From: Castor canadensis
Lineage: Eukaryota; Chordata; Mammalia; Rodentia; Castoridae
DNA: 64,000 bases
Assembly (NCBI RefSeq): GCF_047511655.1
Contig: NC_133396.1
Location: 132,255,490 to 132,319,489 of the forward strand
Direction: 5' to 3'
Part shown: positions 23,665 through 34,486 of the stretch, piece by piece
Numbering within the stretch: the stretch's first letter is position 1
Layout: each line of letters opens with the position of its first letter
Position numbers and translations under genes: made by a program
Notes under the pieces: generated by a model
Told to the model about the DNA's origin: nothing
The model's input: only the letters and a program-made list of their open reading frames with translations
The model's database searches: none

Positions 23665-23934
23665 CCAAAGCAGTCTTCATTTAATAGTCAAAGCTTAAAT
23701 GTTGCATGTATATATGTGTGTATATATATATATGTATATATGTATATATATATGTATGTGTGTATATATATATATGTATATACAAATATCCAAAGCAGTC
23801 TTCATTTAATAGTCAAAGCTTAAATGTTGCATGTATATATGTGTGTATATATATATATGTATATATGTATATATATATATGTATGTGTGTATATATATGT
23901 ATATATGTATATATATATATATATATATACACAC
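23665..23934. repeat. 125-bp tandem duplication with TA/TG satellite
   Basis: The non-satellite stretch starting CCAAAGCAGTCTTC occurs at 23665 and again at 23790, each followed by GTTGCATG and the same pattern of TATG/TA runs. The two copies differ only in satellite lengths. The array ends in CACACACAG near 23937. Confidence 0.95.
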
Positions 23935-25457
23935 ACAGTCACCCATGCACAGGAAGAATAATCTGGACCATATAATTATAGCTTAAGTATCATAATATAC
24001 CCACAATTATTTTCAACTGAACAACCTTTAAACATTACTTCATTTTCCATTTCTAGTCACTACACTAACAGTTTATAAATAAATACACAGTAACCTCAGA
24101 GGGAGGCCTGGCATGTCCGGTGTAGGCAGTAGCCAGCTGGGCTGAGGGCCGCTGGCTTTGTGTCAAGAGCAAGTTCCCCTGTGCCGATCATTAGTTTCCA
24201 GGAAATGCCTTCCTTATTAGTCATTATTGCCTGAGGATTGTCTAGTGATAGTGTGTTAATACTGTATGAAATACTATAATTGCAAGTCTGGATTAGGAGA
24301 TTTGTACTGTATTTCATTATTCTTCTTTGAAGTCCTCCACTAAAGTGATGGCTTTGTCAAAGAAGAAAATGCAATATATTTCAAAGACTTTCCAATGTTA
24401 AGTATAGATTTAGTTGTATAATTAAGAGTGGAAACAAGTAATTGGTGAGAGTGAGACTGGAATGGTAGAGATGAATTCTATCAATGAGCACAAATATTAA
24501 GTTCTTACTATTAACCTAGTATTGTTCTGATAAGCATAAGACATGTTCCATATCCACACAGATATTTGGCATCAATAATATTGTTAGAAAGACACATCTT
24601 TGGGGGTATAAAATATTGCAAGAAATAATACTGTTCATATTATAATTTTGTAGCGACATATTATTTTAAAAATCGCTTGGCAAGCACAGTCATTTAAACT
24701 TAGGTCACATATTTGAATGTGGTTAAGCAATTAGCAATGATATGATATTTGAGAACTTTTATCCTCAATTCCAAACGTTCCACTTGAGAGCTGGGATAGC
24801 AGGTGTTTCATTCTGCCAAGAGCTACTTGGTAACCAAATCTCAAAACAATAAGATTCTAAAGAGAGCCAATTACTGATAGGAAATTTTTCTGCTAAGAAA
24901 ACTTAGAGCATCCCAGAAATGACCCCACAAATGCCCTTAGGGGAATAGCCAAGAGTATTGACTTCAGATACTCTTTGTACAAAATATTTTATTAGGTGTC
25001 ACTGGGAATGAAAGGTACCCAATAAACTGTTAGGTGAATGAAGAGAGGGAGAAAGAACTAGGGGGATGGTGCTAACAGGATCTGGCCACCTGGGCTTGCT
25101 CTTTACCAGGTTCCAGGAAGGAAGTTAACCATGGAAACTCTGCAGGGAGGGGCCAGGCTGCAAAGCTGTTCTGCTGTTACCTTGTTTTCAAGAGCCATGG
25201 ATGACTCTAACGTGGACATGATTTTGGACTTTTCAAACACATATTTAAAGATTAAGCTAACTTGTATAGTGTCATTGATGCTTGATGGAAAGAAACCCAA
25301 TTCCTTGGCTTCTAGTGGGCATTTTATTTTGGACAGTGCATTTCAGGAGCTTACCTGGGCCCTAAACACATTGGACTTTTGTGTAACCACTAGTTGTGCT
25401 TTAACAGTATGTCTGTTTTTGCTCAGATCATTTTATGAATATTCAAAACTGAAACCT
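23935..25457. other. No gene or clear repeat seen
   Basis: Includes a less AT-rich patch at 24096-24200. A plus-strand frame at 25131-25460 (109 codons) overlaps a minus-strand frame and has no known motif; not called as a gene. Confidence 0.45.
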
Positions 25458-25575
25458 TAAACTGGGAATGGTGGCACAGATCTGTATTTCCAGCATTTGG
25501 GAGGCTAAGGCAGAAGGATCAGTTCCAGGTCAACCTGGGCTCATAGTGAGATCCGGTCTCCAAAACCCAAACATC

Positions 25576-25606
<31 letters not shown>

Positions 25607-25617
25607 ACAAACAAAAA
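25458..25617 (+). mobile_element. B1 SINE with (AAGC)n(AAAC)n tail
   Basis: GGGAATGGTGGCACAGATCT, CATTTGGGAGGCTAAGGC, GGTCAACCTGGGCTCATAGT and GTGAGATCCGGTCTC follow the B1 order. The tail from about 25575 is a run of AAGC units ending in AAAC units. Confidence 0.92.
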
Positions 25618-26374
25618 ACTTTAGCCTAAAAAGATGCTTTCTTTTCTTTATGGAGGGTTTGTGCAGTGCCCTAATATTAACCTTCTCTATAGATTTCAAA
25701 GAAAAATCAGGATAGTCAAATTTCAGTTCCTCTCCTTTTGTCTATGTGCTGAAGGACTTGCTTCCCAGTGTCCTAATACAACTGTAATAGTAATGAATGA
25801 AGAAATAAAGTCAGGCACACATCCTAGAGTGGCCTCAGGTCCACACCCTGTATGAATGCTCTGCTTGAGTGTAGAAGGGACTGGTGACTTGCCGCCTACC
25901 ATAGCATCATCAGAAATTAGGAAAAATGAATAGGTGCTTTCATTACAGCAAAAAAGGATGCGACTCACTTGCAATGATTGTGTTACACAGGCCATTAAAT
26001 ATATGCAATGTGTGATTTACATATCATTTTACCTTAGTTTTTTTTTTATTAAGAATACAGTATGATTCAGAAATACTTCCGTTTTCAAGTTCAGCGTAGT
26101 TGCAATTTGCACCACCTATTTATATCAGCAAAATTTGTGGTTCGTTATTTCCATTAGCTATAATTGTGCTGCTTTTAAATTATTTTTCTCAAACTTCTGC
26201 TCAGATTAAAAAATAATACACTCTAAGGAGATTTAATCACATGAGAGAGTTGTGTAAAATACATGCTTTCTTTTTATAAATTTTAAGGTTTTCAGATTGC
26301 AGAGTGTTTTGTTGCTGTTACTCACTCACATGGAGTAATGACCCTGTTAATCACAGAGTTAAGAACTAAAAATG
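25618..26374. other. No gene or clear repeat seen
   Basis: Unique-looking; overlapping frames at 25634-25855 (plus) and 25723-25995 (minus) show no family content. Confidence 0.5.
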
Positions 26375-26495
26375 AGTAGGACACGGTGGTGCATGCTTGT
26401 AATCCTAGCTCTCTGGAAGCAGAAGGAGAAGGATCTCAAGTTAGAGTCCAGTCTAGGCAAAATTATCTAAAGACCCTATCTCATAAACTCAAAAT
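26375..26495 (+). mobile_element. B1 SINE
   Basis: GTAGGACACGGTGGTGCATG, CTTGTAATCCTAGCTCTCTG and GACCCTATCTCATAAACTC give the B1 order; the tail runs into AT-rich DNA. Confidence 0.88.
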
Positions 26496-26498
26496 ACA

Positions 26499-26622
26499 AA
26501 TATATATTATGTTATAATATGTCATTATTATACATTGTATATCATAATATATTTATATATGTGTATAAATACATTATAAATTCATCTATATAAATATATA
26601 TATGTAAAATTTTTATATAGAT
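26499..26622. repeat. AT-rich low-complexity tract
   Basis: Imperfect TATA/TAAA runs following the B1 tail. Confidence 0.85.
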
Positions 26623-28089
26623 ACAAAGGCTTAGAAGAGCTTGCATTTGATAGATGATCAAAGTAAGGACCAGACAAATTTCATCTCTATTTAGTCACAT
26701 TTCTTCTCTATTTAGTCAAAAAACCACAAGTCAACCCAGAGTTCTTTACATTAACTTCAGCAAGAGTCAAAGAAAAAGAGAAGGGAAATTACTATTGCTA
26801 GAAAACTAGACTTGAGATCATGTACTTATCTGCACTAATATTTGGTAGGATATCATTCTGGTTACCATTCAGAATATTCAGAAAACTGTGGATCACCTCC
26901 TGAACTTTACCTCAGGAAGTGATAGTGAAGAGGTTATCAATCCTCTTTGGTTAAACAGTCATCTCTTAAATAACAGCACTGGGGAGTAGAACCATAGGAT
27001 AATAAAGTATTAATTTAAATTCTAGGCTCCCAAACATAGTTTTCAAAAAGCAAAGCCTTCTACTGGCAGCTCAGAACTGTATGCCAGAGGACCCCTGAAC
27101 TTTACAGGTGCACCAGCACAGGGAAAATATATTTAATACTTTAATAAACAAGACCATTTAACACTCAGATTTTTTTAAAATCTGAAAAAAGTAAAGTTAA
27201 AAAAACTCTTGGCATATTTAAAATATTTTGAGTTTTTTGGATTATTTTCCCATTGAATATGCAACATCTTGGGCTTGGTCCAGTTAGGTCAGAGCAGCCA
27301 ATTCATAATTTATGACTTGTGATTTTTAACTGGCTTGGACCTGGAAACTATGCTTAGAACATGTGCTGTTGGACATATGCTGAATCTGACATAGAGAGAT
27401 GAAAAACGGTCTTCAGTTTCTCAGCAAATCGGTGGTAGAAGCAAGATTAGAATCCAGGAAATTTGAGACTACAGAGAAGTCAGTATAATTTTTGACATGA
27501 CACACTGTATTCTCTTGTGTAGGTGTTTCCTCTGTATTTTACTCCCTGGTTTTTTCTTCCATTAAGCCTTGTTGGAGTCAGTAGGTTATTTATGGCAAAG
27601 AGAAAAAATAAGAGGGAAAGGAAATAAGGGTTAAGATAAATGAAGAATTTAGTTATCATGTGACCTTGAGGTTTCTATGGGACATTATTCACAGAGAACT
27701 CTGAAAATATAGCTCTGAATTCTTTCTTAATTTAATTCATTTAAAAACCTGACATGACGTACTCTATGATCTCTGTTTGTACTACTTACCCATGTATTGG
27801 ATAAGACACTGCTGGCTGCTATTTCAAGGACTTAACACAGGAAAAGCTAATTTCTTGCTTACTTAGCAATGCAAGGTAGGATAATGTGGTGTGGGGGAGA
27901 CAATTCTGTTCCACCCTTCATCCTCCAGACATCATCCTGACAAAGCTCTTCCACCTTCAGTAAGAGGCCTGCCAGTTTAAAGCAACACCCGCACACAATT
28001 GACAGGTGGAAACTGCTCTCGTGGCTCTATGCAAGAGGGAAATGAGGTGGGTGGCATCTTAGCTACAGCTGTGGAAGGAGTGGTAACTA
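26623..28089. other. Mostly unique; possible old repeats not named
   Basis: Holds a small duplication of TCTCTATTTAGTCA near 26685 and 26710. The stretch 27790-28080 resembles an old mammalian interspersed repeat by general pattern (AATGCAAGGTAGGATAATG, CTCTTCCACCTTCAG) but I cannot name it. No gene. Confidence 0.4.
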
Positions 28090-28456
28090 TCTTTTGAGGT
28101 TACCTACTTGCCTCTCCCACACTCACTGGCTCACTTGCTTCCAGCCACAATGACTCAGGAGTTTCCTTGGACCCTTTGCTATTCTCTTTGCCTAGCTGGA
28201 TCCCTTTATCTTCCTATGTGGTTGGTTGCTGCTCTTTCTTCTGGTCTTAATGCAAATGTACTATAGTCTCAGAGAGTCTTTTCCTTGACTACTCAATATA
28301 AAAACTCCCTATTCCCTGAGATTCTGTATCTTAATGTATTTTCTGTTTACCATTAGTGCAATAAAAATTTCTGAACAGAAAGGAACTGGTTTCACTTATT
28401 TATCTCTGTATTCACATTGTTTAAAATAAAAGACACTCACTCAATAAGTGTGTAAA
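28090..28456 (+). mobile_element. L2 LINE 3' end, sense
   Basis: Order of L2 3' landmarks: GGCTCACTTGCTTCCAGCC, CTATTCTCTTTGCCTAGCTG, GAGAGTCTTTTCCTTGACTA, and finally CACTCACTCAATAAGTGTGT. Diverged but in the right order and spacing. Confidence 0.65.
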
Positions 28457-28580
28457 CCAGTGGTCCACCCTTATCCTCAAGGGGCATGTTCCAAGTCATC
28501 CCATGGATGCCTAAACCATGAGCATTACTGAACCTTATATTTTGAGGGAAATCCTTCTTGTACTAAATATCTTTTGTAGT
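28457..28580 (+). mobile_element. Tigger-family MITE-like fragment (MER44-like)
   Basis: CAGTGGTCCACCCTTATCCT, GGGGCATGTTCCAAG and CATGGATGCCTAAACCATG, then CCTTATATTTTGAGG, resemble the terminal part of Tigger-group DNA transposons. Only one end is seen. Confidence 0.5.
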
Positions 28581-29201
28581 CCAAATGATTCCTTCTTTCT
28601 GAAACCATCAGCAACGGCAGACATTAGCAATGAGATATTTATATTAGATATATATTAGATATAATTGTTTATTTAAACTGTTTTACTTGATTTTTGAATG
28701 AAACCTGAAAATTAAGGTATATCTGACAGACTAAAGTGAGAAACACCAGTCAGTTGTATTAAAAGAGAATACAAACATGGAACTTTAAGCAGAATAACTA
28801 TGATTGGCTTCTTCTTAAAAACTGGACATAAAATTTCTACATACGGTAAATATCTTCAGTATTAGGTAGATAATCTGGATAATATTAATATGTTCATTTT
28901 ATTACATGTTTAATGAAATCTATCAATTTTCCAACCTATTTTAGATGGCACAAGGTGTTTTGAAAAATCATTGCTGAATTCAGTAACTTAGGTAATCTTG
29001 AGCACACTGTGTTCAGTAAACTTTGATCAATATAACTTTGATTTTTATACAACTGTTTTTGGCTTTGTCATGATGATTTCTACAATTCTGTTACCAAAGA
29101 GTCCTATTTCAGGAAAAATTTTTCTGTATTTGTCAAAATAGTAATATTATCACATCTCAATATCTCAGAAAGGAAAATCTGGTCTTTAGAGGAAAAACAT
29201 T
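28581..29201. other. No gene or clear repeat seen
   Basis: AT-rich sequence up to the target site of L1-A. Confidence 0.5.
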
Positions 29202-29780
29202 AAGAATTCCAACTAGAGAAATGCTGGGAGCATCCAAGATGGAGACTAGAGGGAGGAAGCAGACAGTGTGACCTCTGTAAATCAAAAATCTTTCTGAGAT
29301 GCTTGAGCCACACTTGGCAGAAAAGACCACCAAGAATAAGCAAAACTCCAACGCCTGCACAAAGCTTCTCCACGCCATGTTATGCTGAGAAAACAGGAGG
29401 GCTGCTGCACCACCATATGCCTGCTTGGGACATGCAGACCAACAGGTGAGCAAATAAACACCATGCAGTATTCCCACAGCCACCCCTGGGATAAACCAGC
29501 ATAGACCCCTGGACAGACCAACTCCCACCCTGCAAAAAAAAACCCCAAAAAACTGAATAATAAACAAGGAATGGAAAAGGATGGCAGCAGAGCAGGTGGC
29601 GTGCTCTGAGTGCACTTGAGAACAGGGGAGGAGCAAGGAGCTGCTCTCCATGTAAACTTTCAGTGGACAAAGGCTGCAATCGTAGCCAGCTGGCAAGCCT
29701 TTCCACCAGAGAAGGGGGAAGGGGCAGCTCTCTGCATGAATTTTCAGTAAGCAGAGCCTGCAACAGTAGCCAGCTGACAA
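29157..29780 (-). other. Long open frame antisense to L1-A 5' UTR
   Basis: A 207-codon frame without stops runs on the minus strand through the L1-A 5' UTR and about 60 nt into flanking DNA. It opens with TTG; the first ATG is at 29651, leaving 164 codons. The N-terminal part contains the two 5' UTR repeat units as LPLLWWKGLPAGY-like duplicated text and Cys-rich pieces. A second frame (29380-29853) is open over the same DNA, so low stop density from the GC-rich 5' UTR may explain it. Primate L1 has an antisense 5' UTR frame called ORF0; any relation is only by position. Confidence 0.35.
29202..29218. repeat. Left target-site duplication of L1-A
   Basis: AAGAATTCCAACTAGAG (17 bp), identical to 34487-34503. 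The preceding base pair gives TT/AAGA, close to the preferred L1 endonuclease site TT/AAAA. Confidence 0.97.
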
Positions 29781-29785
29781 TAGGT
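29612..29785 (+). repeat. Two about 87-bp repeat units in L1-A 5' UTR
   Basis: AGCTGCTCTCCATG at 29639 and AGCTCTCTGCATG at 29726 start parallel stretches. Each is followed by a TTTCAGT block, a GGCTGCAA or GCCTGCAA block, and GTAGCCAGCTG. Each is preceded by a purine-rich GGGGAGGAGC or GGGGGAAGGGGC block. Mouse L1 promoters are also built from tandem monomers; a promoter role here is inference. Confidence 0.8.
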
Positions 29786-30092
29786 GGCAGATGAGCTACT
29801 GCCTGAAATAGGGAACACAGCGGTTCACAAAGATCATCTCCTAATCCAACCACCTGGTGAGGCTACAACAGAGCTACTGATTAAATACCAATGCCAGGAC
29901 TGGATGCTGAAGGAAAAACACCAGAACTACTAAGACTGAAATTCCATTGTTCCTAAACCTGGAAAATTTTTTTTTCTTTCTTTTCTTTTCCTTTTCTCTC
30001 TTTCCTTCTTGGTTTCATTAGTTTTAATATTGTCAATAAGCTAATACTAAATTACACACAGAACAGGGACAGAAACAGCACCAAGTAGAATG

Positions 30093-31370
30093 ATGGGAAG
30101 GCAGAAAGGGATGAAAACCATTCTCCCCCCCAAAATGAATTACTACAGGATTCAGAGGAAAATGAAGAAAATGGATACCCAGTTCCAGACCCCAACAAAA
30201 CAAAGATAGATTATCCCAAGGAACTCAACAAAGCCCACAAGAACACTCTGAAAGAAGAAATGCTGCAAGAAATCACTGAAAATTTCATGGAGATGTTACT
30301 AGACAAGGTCAACAAAAATGTACAAGAGGCACTCAAGAAATTCCAAGACAATAAAAATAAAGAATATGAGAAGACACAAAAACAAATAAGTGAACTCACA
30401 GGAGCCCTAAATAAATACCAAAGTGAAACAGAGAACACCATAAATAGAGAAATAAATGAATTAAGGTTGAAAATTGACAGTATTAAAGAGGAAGTGACCC
30501 ATGATATGGAAAACCTCAGGAAAAAAAACTGAAACAGAAATACAAATCACAATGGAAGGACACTCCAGCAGACTAGAACAAGCAGAAGACAGAATCTGAG
30601 AACCTGAAGATGAAATTGAAATTAAAGGAAAAACTGAAGAACTACTACTCAAACAACTCAAAACCTGTGAAAGGAATATGCAAGAACTCACAGACTCCAT
30701 CAAAATCATGGCATTGAAGAAGGAGAAGAGTTGAAAGCAAAAGGAATTAGTAATATATTCAACAAATAATAACAGAAAATTTCCCAACTCTAGAGAGAAC
30801 TATCCCCATTCAGGTACAGGAAACCTCCAGGATACAAAACTGATTGACCAAAATAGAACTTCCCTATGACATATTATCATTAAAACAACAAGTACAGAGA
30901 ATACAGAAAGAATATTGAAGGGTGTAAGACAGAAAAAACAAATAACATACAAAAGTAAACCCATCAAAATCACAGCAGATTTCTCAATGGAAACCTTAAA
31001 AGTAAGAAAAGCATGGAATGAGGTATTCTGGGCACTGAATGAAAATAACTTCAACCCAAGGATACTCTATCCAGCAAAATTATCATTCAAAATAGATGGA
31101 GCAAGAAAAATCTTCCATGATAAGCAGAAACTAAAGCAATATATGACCACCAAGCCACCACTACAGAAGATTCTTCAAGGAATCCTGCACACAGAAAATG
31201 AAAGCATACAAAACCATGAAAGTATGGGCAGTACCAAACCACAGGAGAAGAAAAGGCAAGAAAGTAGAAAGTACATTGATTTTGCTGTACACAATCAAAC
31301 CCTTAAACAACAAAAACAACTAAATGACAGGAATCACCACATACCTATCAATACTAACACTGAATGTTAA
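30093..31370 (+). pseudogene. L1-A ORF1 (RNA-binding chaperone), broken
   Basis: ORF1p of L1 binds L1 RNA as a trimer in the cytoplasmic RNP. A likely start is the ATG at 30093 (codons MGRQKG). Frame 30260-30532 reads as a charged coiled-coil segment (for example KVNKNVQEALKKF, EYEKTQKQISEL) and ends in a frameshift at an A-run. Next comes a decayed RRM-like part, with pieces such as ENFPTLER and PIQVQE in shifting frames and several stops. Frame 30915-31370 gives the C-terminal domain, with SKPIKITADFSMETLKV and RILYPAKLSF, which align in order with the mammalian ORF1p C-terminal domain. This last frame runs 47 nt past the ORF2 start codon. Not able to make a full protein. Confidence 0.9.
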
Positions 31371-34022
31371 CGGACTTAATCTTTGCCCCATCAAAAGACA
31401 CCATTTAGCAAACTGGATTAAAAAGGAAGATCCATCAATCTGTTGCTTACAGAAGACCCATCTCATTGACAGAAACAAGCACTGGCTTAGGGTGAAAGGC
31501 TGAAAGAAGATTTACCAAGCCAGTGGCCCCCGAAAATAGTCGGGAGTAGCAAAACTTATCTCAGACAAAGTAGACTTCAAACCTACATTGATCAAATGAG
31601 ATAAAGAAGGACATTCCATACTAATAAAAGGGGAAATAGACCAAAAGGAAATAACAATTATCAACCTATATACACCCAATGTCAATGCACTCAGTTTCAT
31701 CAAACATACTCTGAAGGACCTAAAAACACATATAAACCTTAAGACAGTGGTAGTGGGAGACTTTAATACCCCTCATCACTAATAGATAGGTCATCCAAAC
31801 AAAAAATCAATAAAGAAATCATAGATTTAAATCATACCATAGATCAAATGGACCTAACTGACGTCTACAGAATATTTCATTCAACTACTTCACAATATAT
31901 GTTCTTCTCAGCAGCACATGGAACCTTCCCCAAAATTGATCATATTTTAGGGCACAAAGCAAGCCTCAGTAAATATAAGAAAATAGAAATAATCCCATGA
32001 ATTCTATCTGATCACAATGCATTAAAACTAGAATGCAACAACAAAAACAACATACAAAACATGCAAACAGTTGGAAGCTGACACACATTGCTAAATGATC
32101 AATGGGTCATTGATGAAATAAAAGAGGAAATTAAAAGGTTCCTGGAAGTTAATGAAAATGAAAACACAATCTACCGGAAGCTATTGGACATAGAAAAGTC
32201 AGTCCTGAGAGGAAAATTTATAGCCATGAGTACATATGTTAAAAGGATAGAAAGATCAAATCAATGACCTAATGCTACATCTCAAACTCCTTGAAAAACA
32301 AGAACAAGCAAATCCCAAAACAAGCAGGATAGAAATAATAAAAATATGGGCTGAAATTAATGAAATAGAAACAAAAAGAAATCATACAAAGAATCAATGA
32401 AACAAAAAGTTGGTTCTTTGAAAAAAATAAATAAGAAAAACAGGCCTCTGGCAAACCTGAATAAAATGAGGAAAGAAAAAACCAAATCAGTAAAATCAGA
32501 AATGCAAAAGGGGAGATAACAACAAACACCACAGAATGCAGGAAATCATCAGAGACTACTTTGAGAACCTACATTCTAATAAATATGAAAATCTTAAAGA
32601 AATGGACAGAAGACTACAGAATGTGGAGAGAGCTCCTGTGCTCATGGATTGGTAGAATCAATATAGTAAAAATGGCCATGCTACCCAAAGCAATCTACAT
32701 GTTTAATGCAATTCCCATCAAAATCCCAATGACATTCATCAAAGAGATTGAAAAATCTACCCTAAAATTCATCTGGAAGCATAAGAGACTGTGAATAGCT
32801 AAGGCAAAAAGAGCACTGCAGGAGGTCTCACAATACCTGACTTCAAACTATATTACAAAGCAATAGCAATAAAAACAGTCATGAAGACCAGTGGAATAGA
32901 ATAGAGGACCCAGCTATGAATCCACACGACTATGCCCAACTTATTTTTAACAAAGGTGCTAAAAACATATGATAGAGAAAAGACAGCCTTTTTAACAAAT
33001 GTTGGGGAAAGTGGTTATCTGTCTGCAAATATCTGAAACCAGATCCATGTTTATCACCTTGTACTACTATCAACTCAAAATGGATCAAGGACCTTAATAT
33101 TAGACCCAAAACTCTGAAGTTGGTACAGGAACAAGCAGGAAACACTCTGGAAGTAATAGGTATAGGCAAGGACTTTCTCAATAGAACCCCAGCAGCTCAG
33201 CAACTAAGAGAAACGACGGACAAATGGGACTTCATAAAATTAAAAAGCTTCTGTACAACAAAAGAAATGGTCTCTAAACTGAAGAGAACACCACAGAGTG
33301 GGAGAAAATATTTGCCAGCTACACATCAGACAAAGAACTGATAACCAGAATATACAGGGAACTTAAATAACTAAACTCTCCTAAAATCAATAAGCCAATA
33401 AAGAAATGGGCAACTGAATTATATAGAACTTTCTCAGAAGAAGAAATTTGAATGGCCAAAAAACACATGAAAAAATGCTCACCATCTCTAATCATAAAGG
33501 AAATGCAACTTAAAACCACACTAAGATTCCACCTCACCCCTGTTAGAATAGCCATCATAAAAAACACCACTAACAACAGGTGTTGACGAGTTTGTGGGGA
33601 AAAAATGAACACTTGGACACTGTTGGTGGGAATGCAAACTAGTACAACCACTCTGGAAAAAAATTTGGAGGTTTCTTAAAAATCTAAATATAGATCTGCC
33701 ATGTGATCCAGCAATCGCATTCCTGGGGATATACCCAAAGGAATGTGACACAGATTACTCCAGAGGCACCTGCACACCCATGTTTATTGCAGCACTATTC
33801 ACAATAGCCAAGTTATAGAAACAGCCAAGATGCCCCACTACTGACGAGTGGATTAAGAAAATGTGGTATCTATGCACAATGGATTTTTACTTGGCCATGA
33901 AGAAGAAAGAAATCTTATCACTCTCAAGTAAATGGATGGAATTGGAGAACATCATCCTGAACAAGGTCAGCCAGGCTCAGAAGACCAAAAATCGTATGTT
34001 CTCCCTCATATGAGGACTTTAG
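31324..34022 (+). pseudogene. L1-A ORF2 (EN-RT), RT core deleted
   Basis: ORF2p normally nicks target DNA and reverse transcribes L1 RNA. The ATG at 31324 opens the endonuclease: LTLNVNGLN (metal-site Asn region), then CCLQKTH at 31441-31461, where the catalytic Glu of the usual CCxQETH is Lys (codon 31453-31455). A stop follows within the next 20 codons. VVGDFNTP (31750 region) and SDHNAL (32008 region) remain of the catalytic signatures. Near 32605-32612 the sequence jumps from the linker before the RT straight to the thumb-side block ([21 protein letters not shown]). Comparison with L1-B puts the loss at about 1.04 kb and includes the FADD site. The C-terminal part continues with further stops to about 34022. 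Confidence 0.92.
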
Positions 34023-34486
34023 ATCTAGGGAAATGCAGCAATGTGGCTGGACTTGGGTCACATGATAAGGGGAGAATACATACAGGAGGTATGGGGATAG
34101 GTAAGAAACCCAAAACATGAAAATATTTGATGTCCCCACTACAGAGGAACTAATACAGAAACCCTAAAGCAAAAGAGGTCAATATGAGACGGGGATCAGG
34201 AACTAGTGTAATGGTTATTAGAGATGAATCAACTTGGGATGTAACACATTTGTGTATAGAAGCAATGCTAGGAACCTCTCTGTATAGCTATCCTTATCTC
34301 AACTAGCAAAAACACTTTGGTTTTCTTATTGCTTATGTTTTCTCTTCAACAAAATTAGAGATAAGGGCAGAACAGATTCTGCCTGGAAGCAAGGAGGGTT
34401 TGGGGGGAGAGGGAGGAGGTGGGGGTGGAGGGAGAAATGACCCAAACAATGTATGTACATGTGAGTAAATGAATAAAAAAAAAAAA
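34023..34486 (+). other. L1-A 3' UTR with G-rich tract and poly(A)
   Basis: Positions 34393-34432 carry several G-runs (GGGTTTGGGGGGAGAGGG and onward), a potential G-quadruplex, just before GAGAAATGACCCAAAC. The element ends with AATAAA plus an A-tail. G-rich polypurine tracts are a known feature of mammalian L1 3' UTRs. Confidence 0.88.

Larger units (their letters stand above)
29219..34486 (+). mobile_element. L1-A: near full-length, internally deleted L1
   Basis: About 5.3 kb between perfect 17-bp target-site duplications, ending in an A-rich tail with AATAAA near 34472. Order: 5' UTR (29219-30092) with repeated monomers, ORF1 remnant, ORF2 remnant, and a G-rich 3' UTR. The endonuclease part and the C-terminal part of ORF2 are present, but about 1 kb with the reverse transcriptase core is missing at about 32605-32612. 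Many stops and frameshifts. The 3' UTR type (GGGAGAAATGACCCAAAC) is shared with L1-C and with the antisense copies at 39.7 and 47.6 kb. Confidence 0.97.

Noticed and set aside
23605-23975. Tyr/Ile-rich frames of 72 and 89 codons
   Set aside because: They are translations of the TA/TG satellite.
25131-25460. 109-codon plus-strand frame as a gene
   Set aside because: No known motif; an overlapping minus-strand frame is equally open, and no promoter or splice context is visible.
27790-28080. Named DNA transposon or LTR
   Set aside because: The general pattern recalls an old mammalian repeat, but I could not fix its family, so it is left within an unassigned stretch.
33319-33751. Minus-strand frames in the L1-A body
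   Set aside because: These are antisense shadows of L1 ORF2 and have close relatives at the matching places in L1-B and L1-C.
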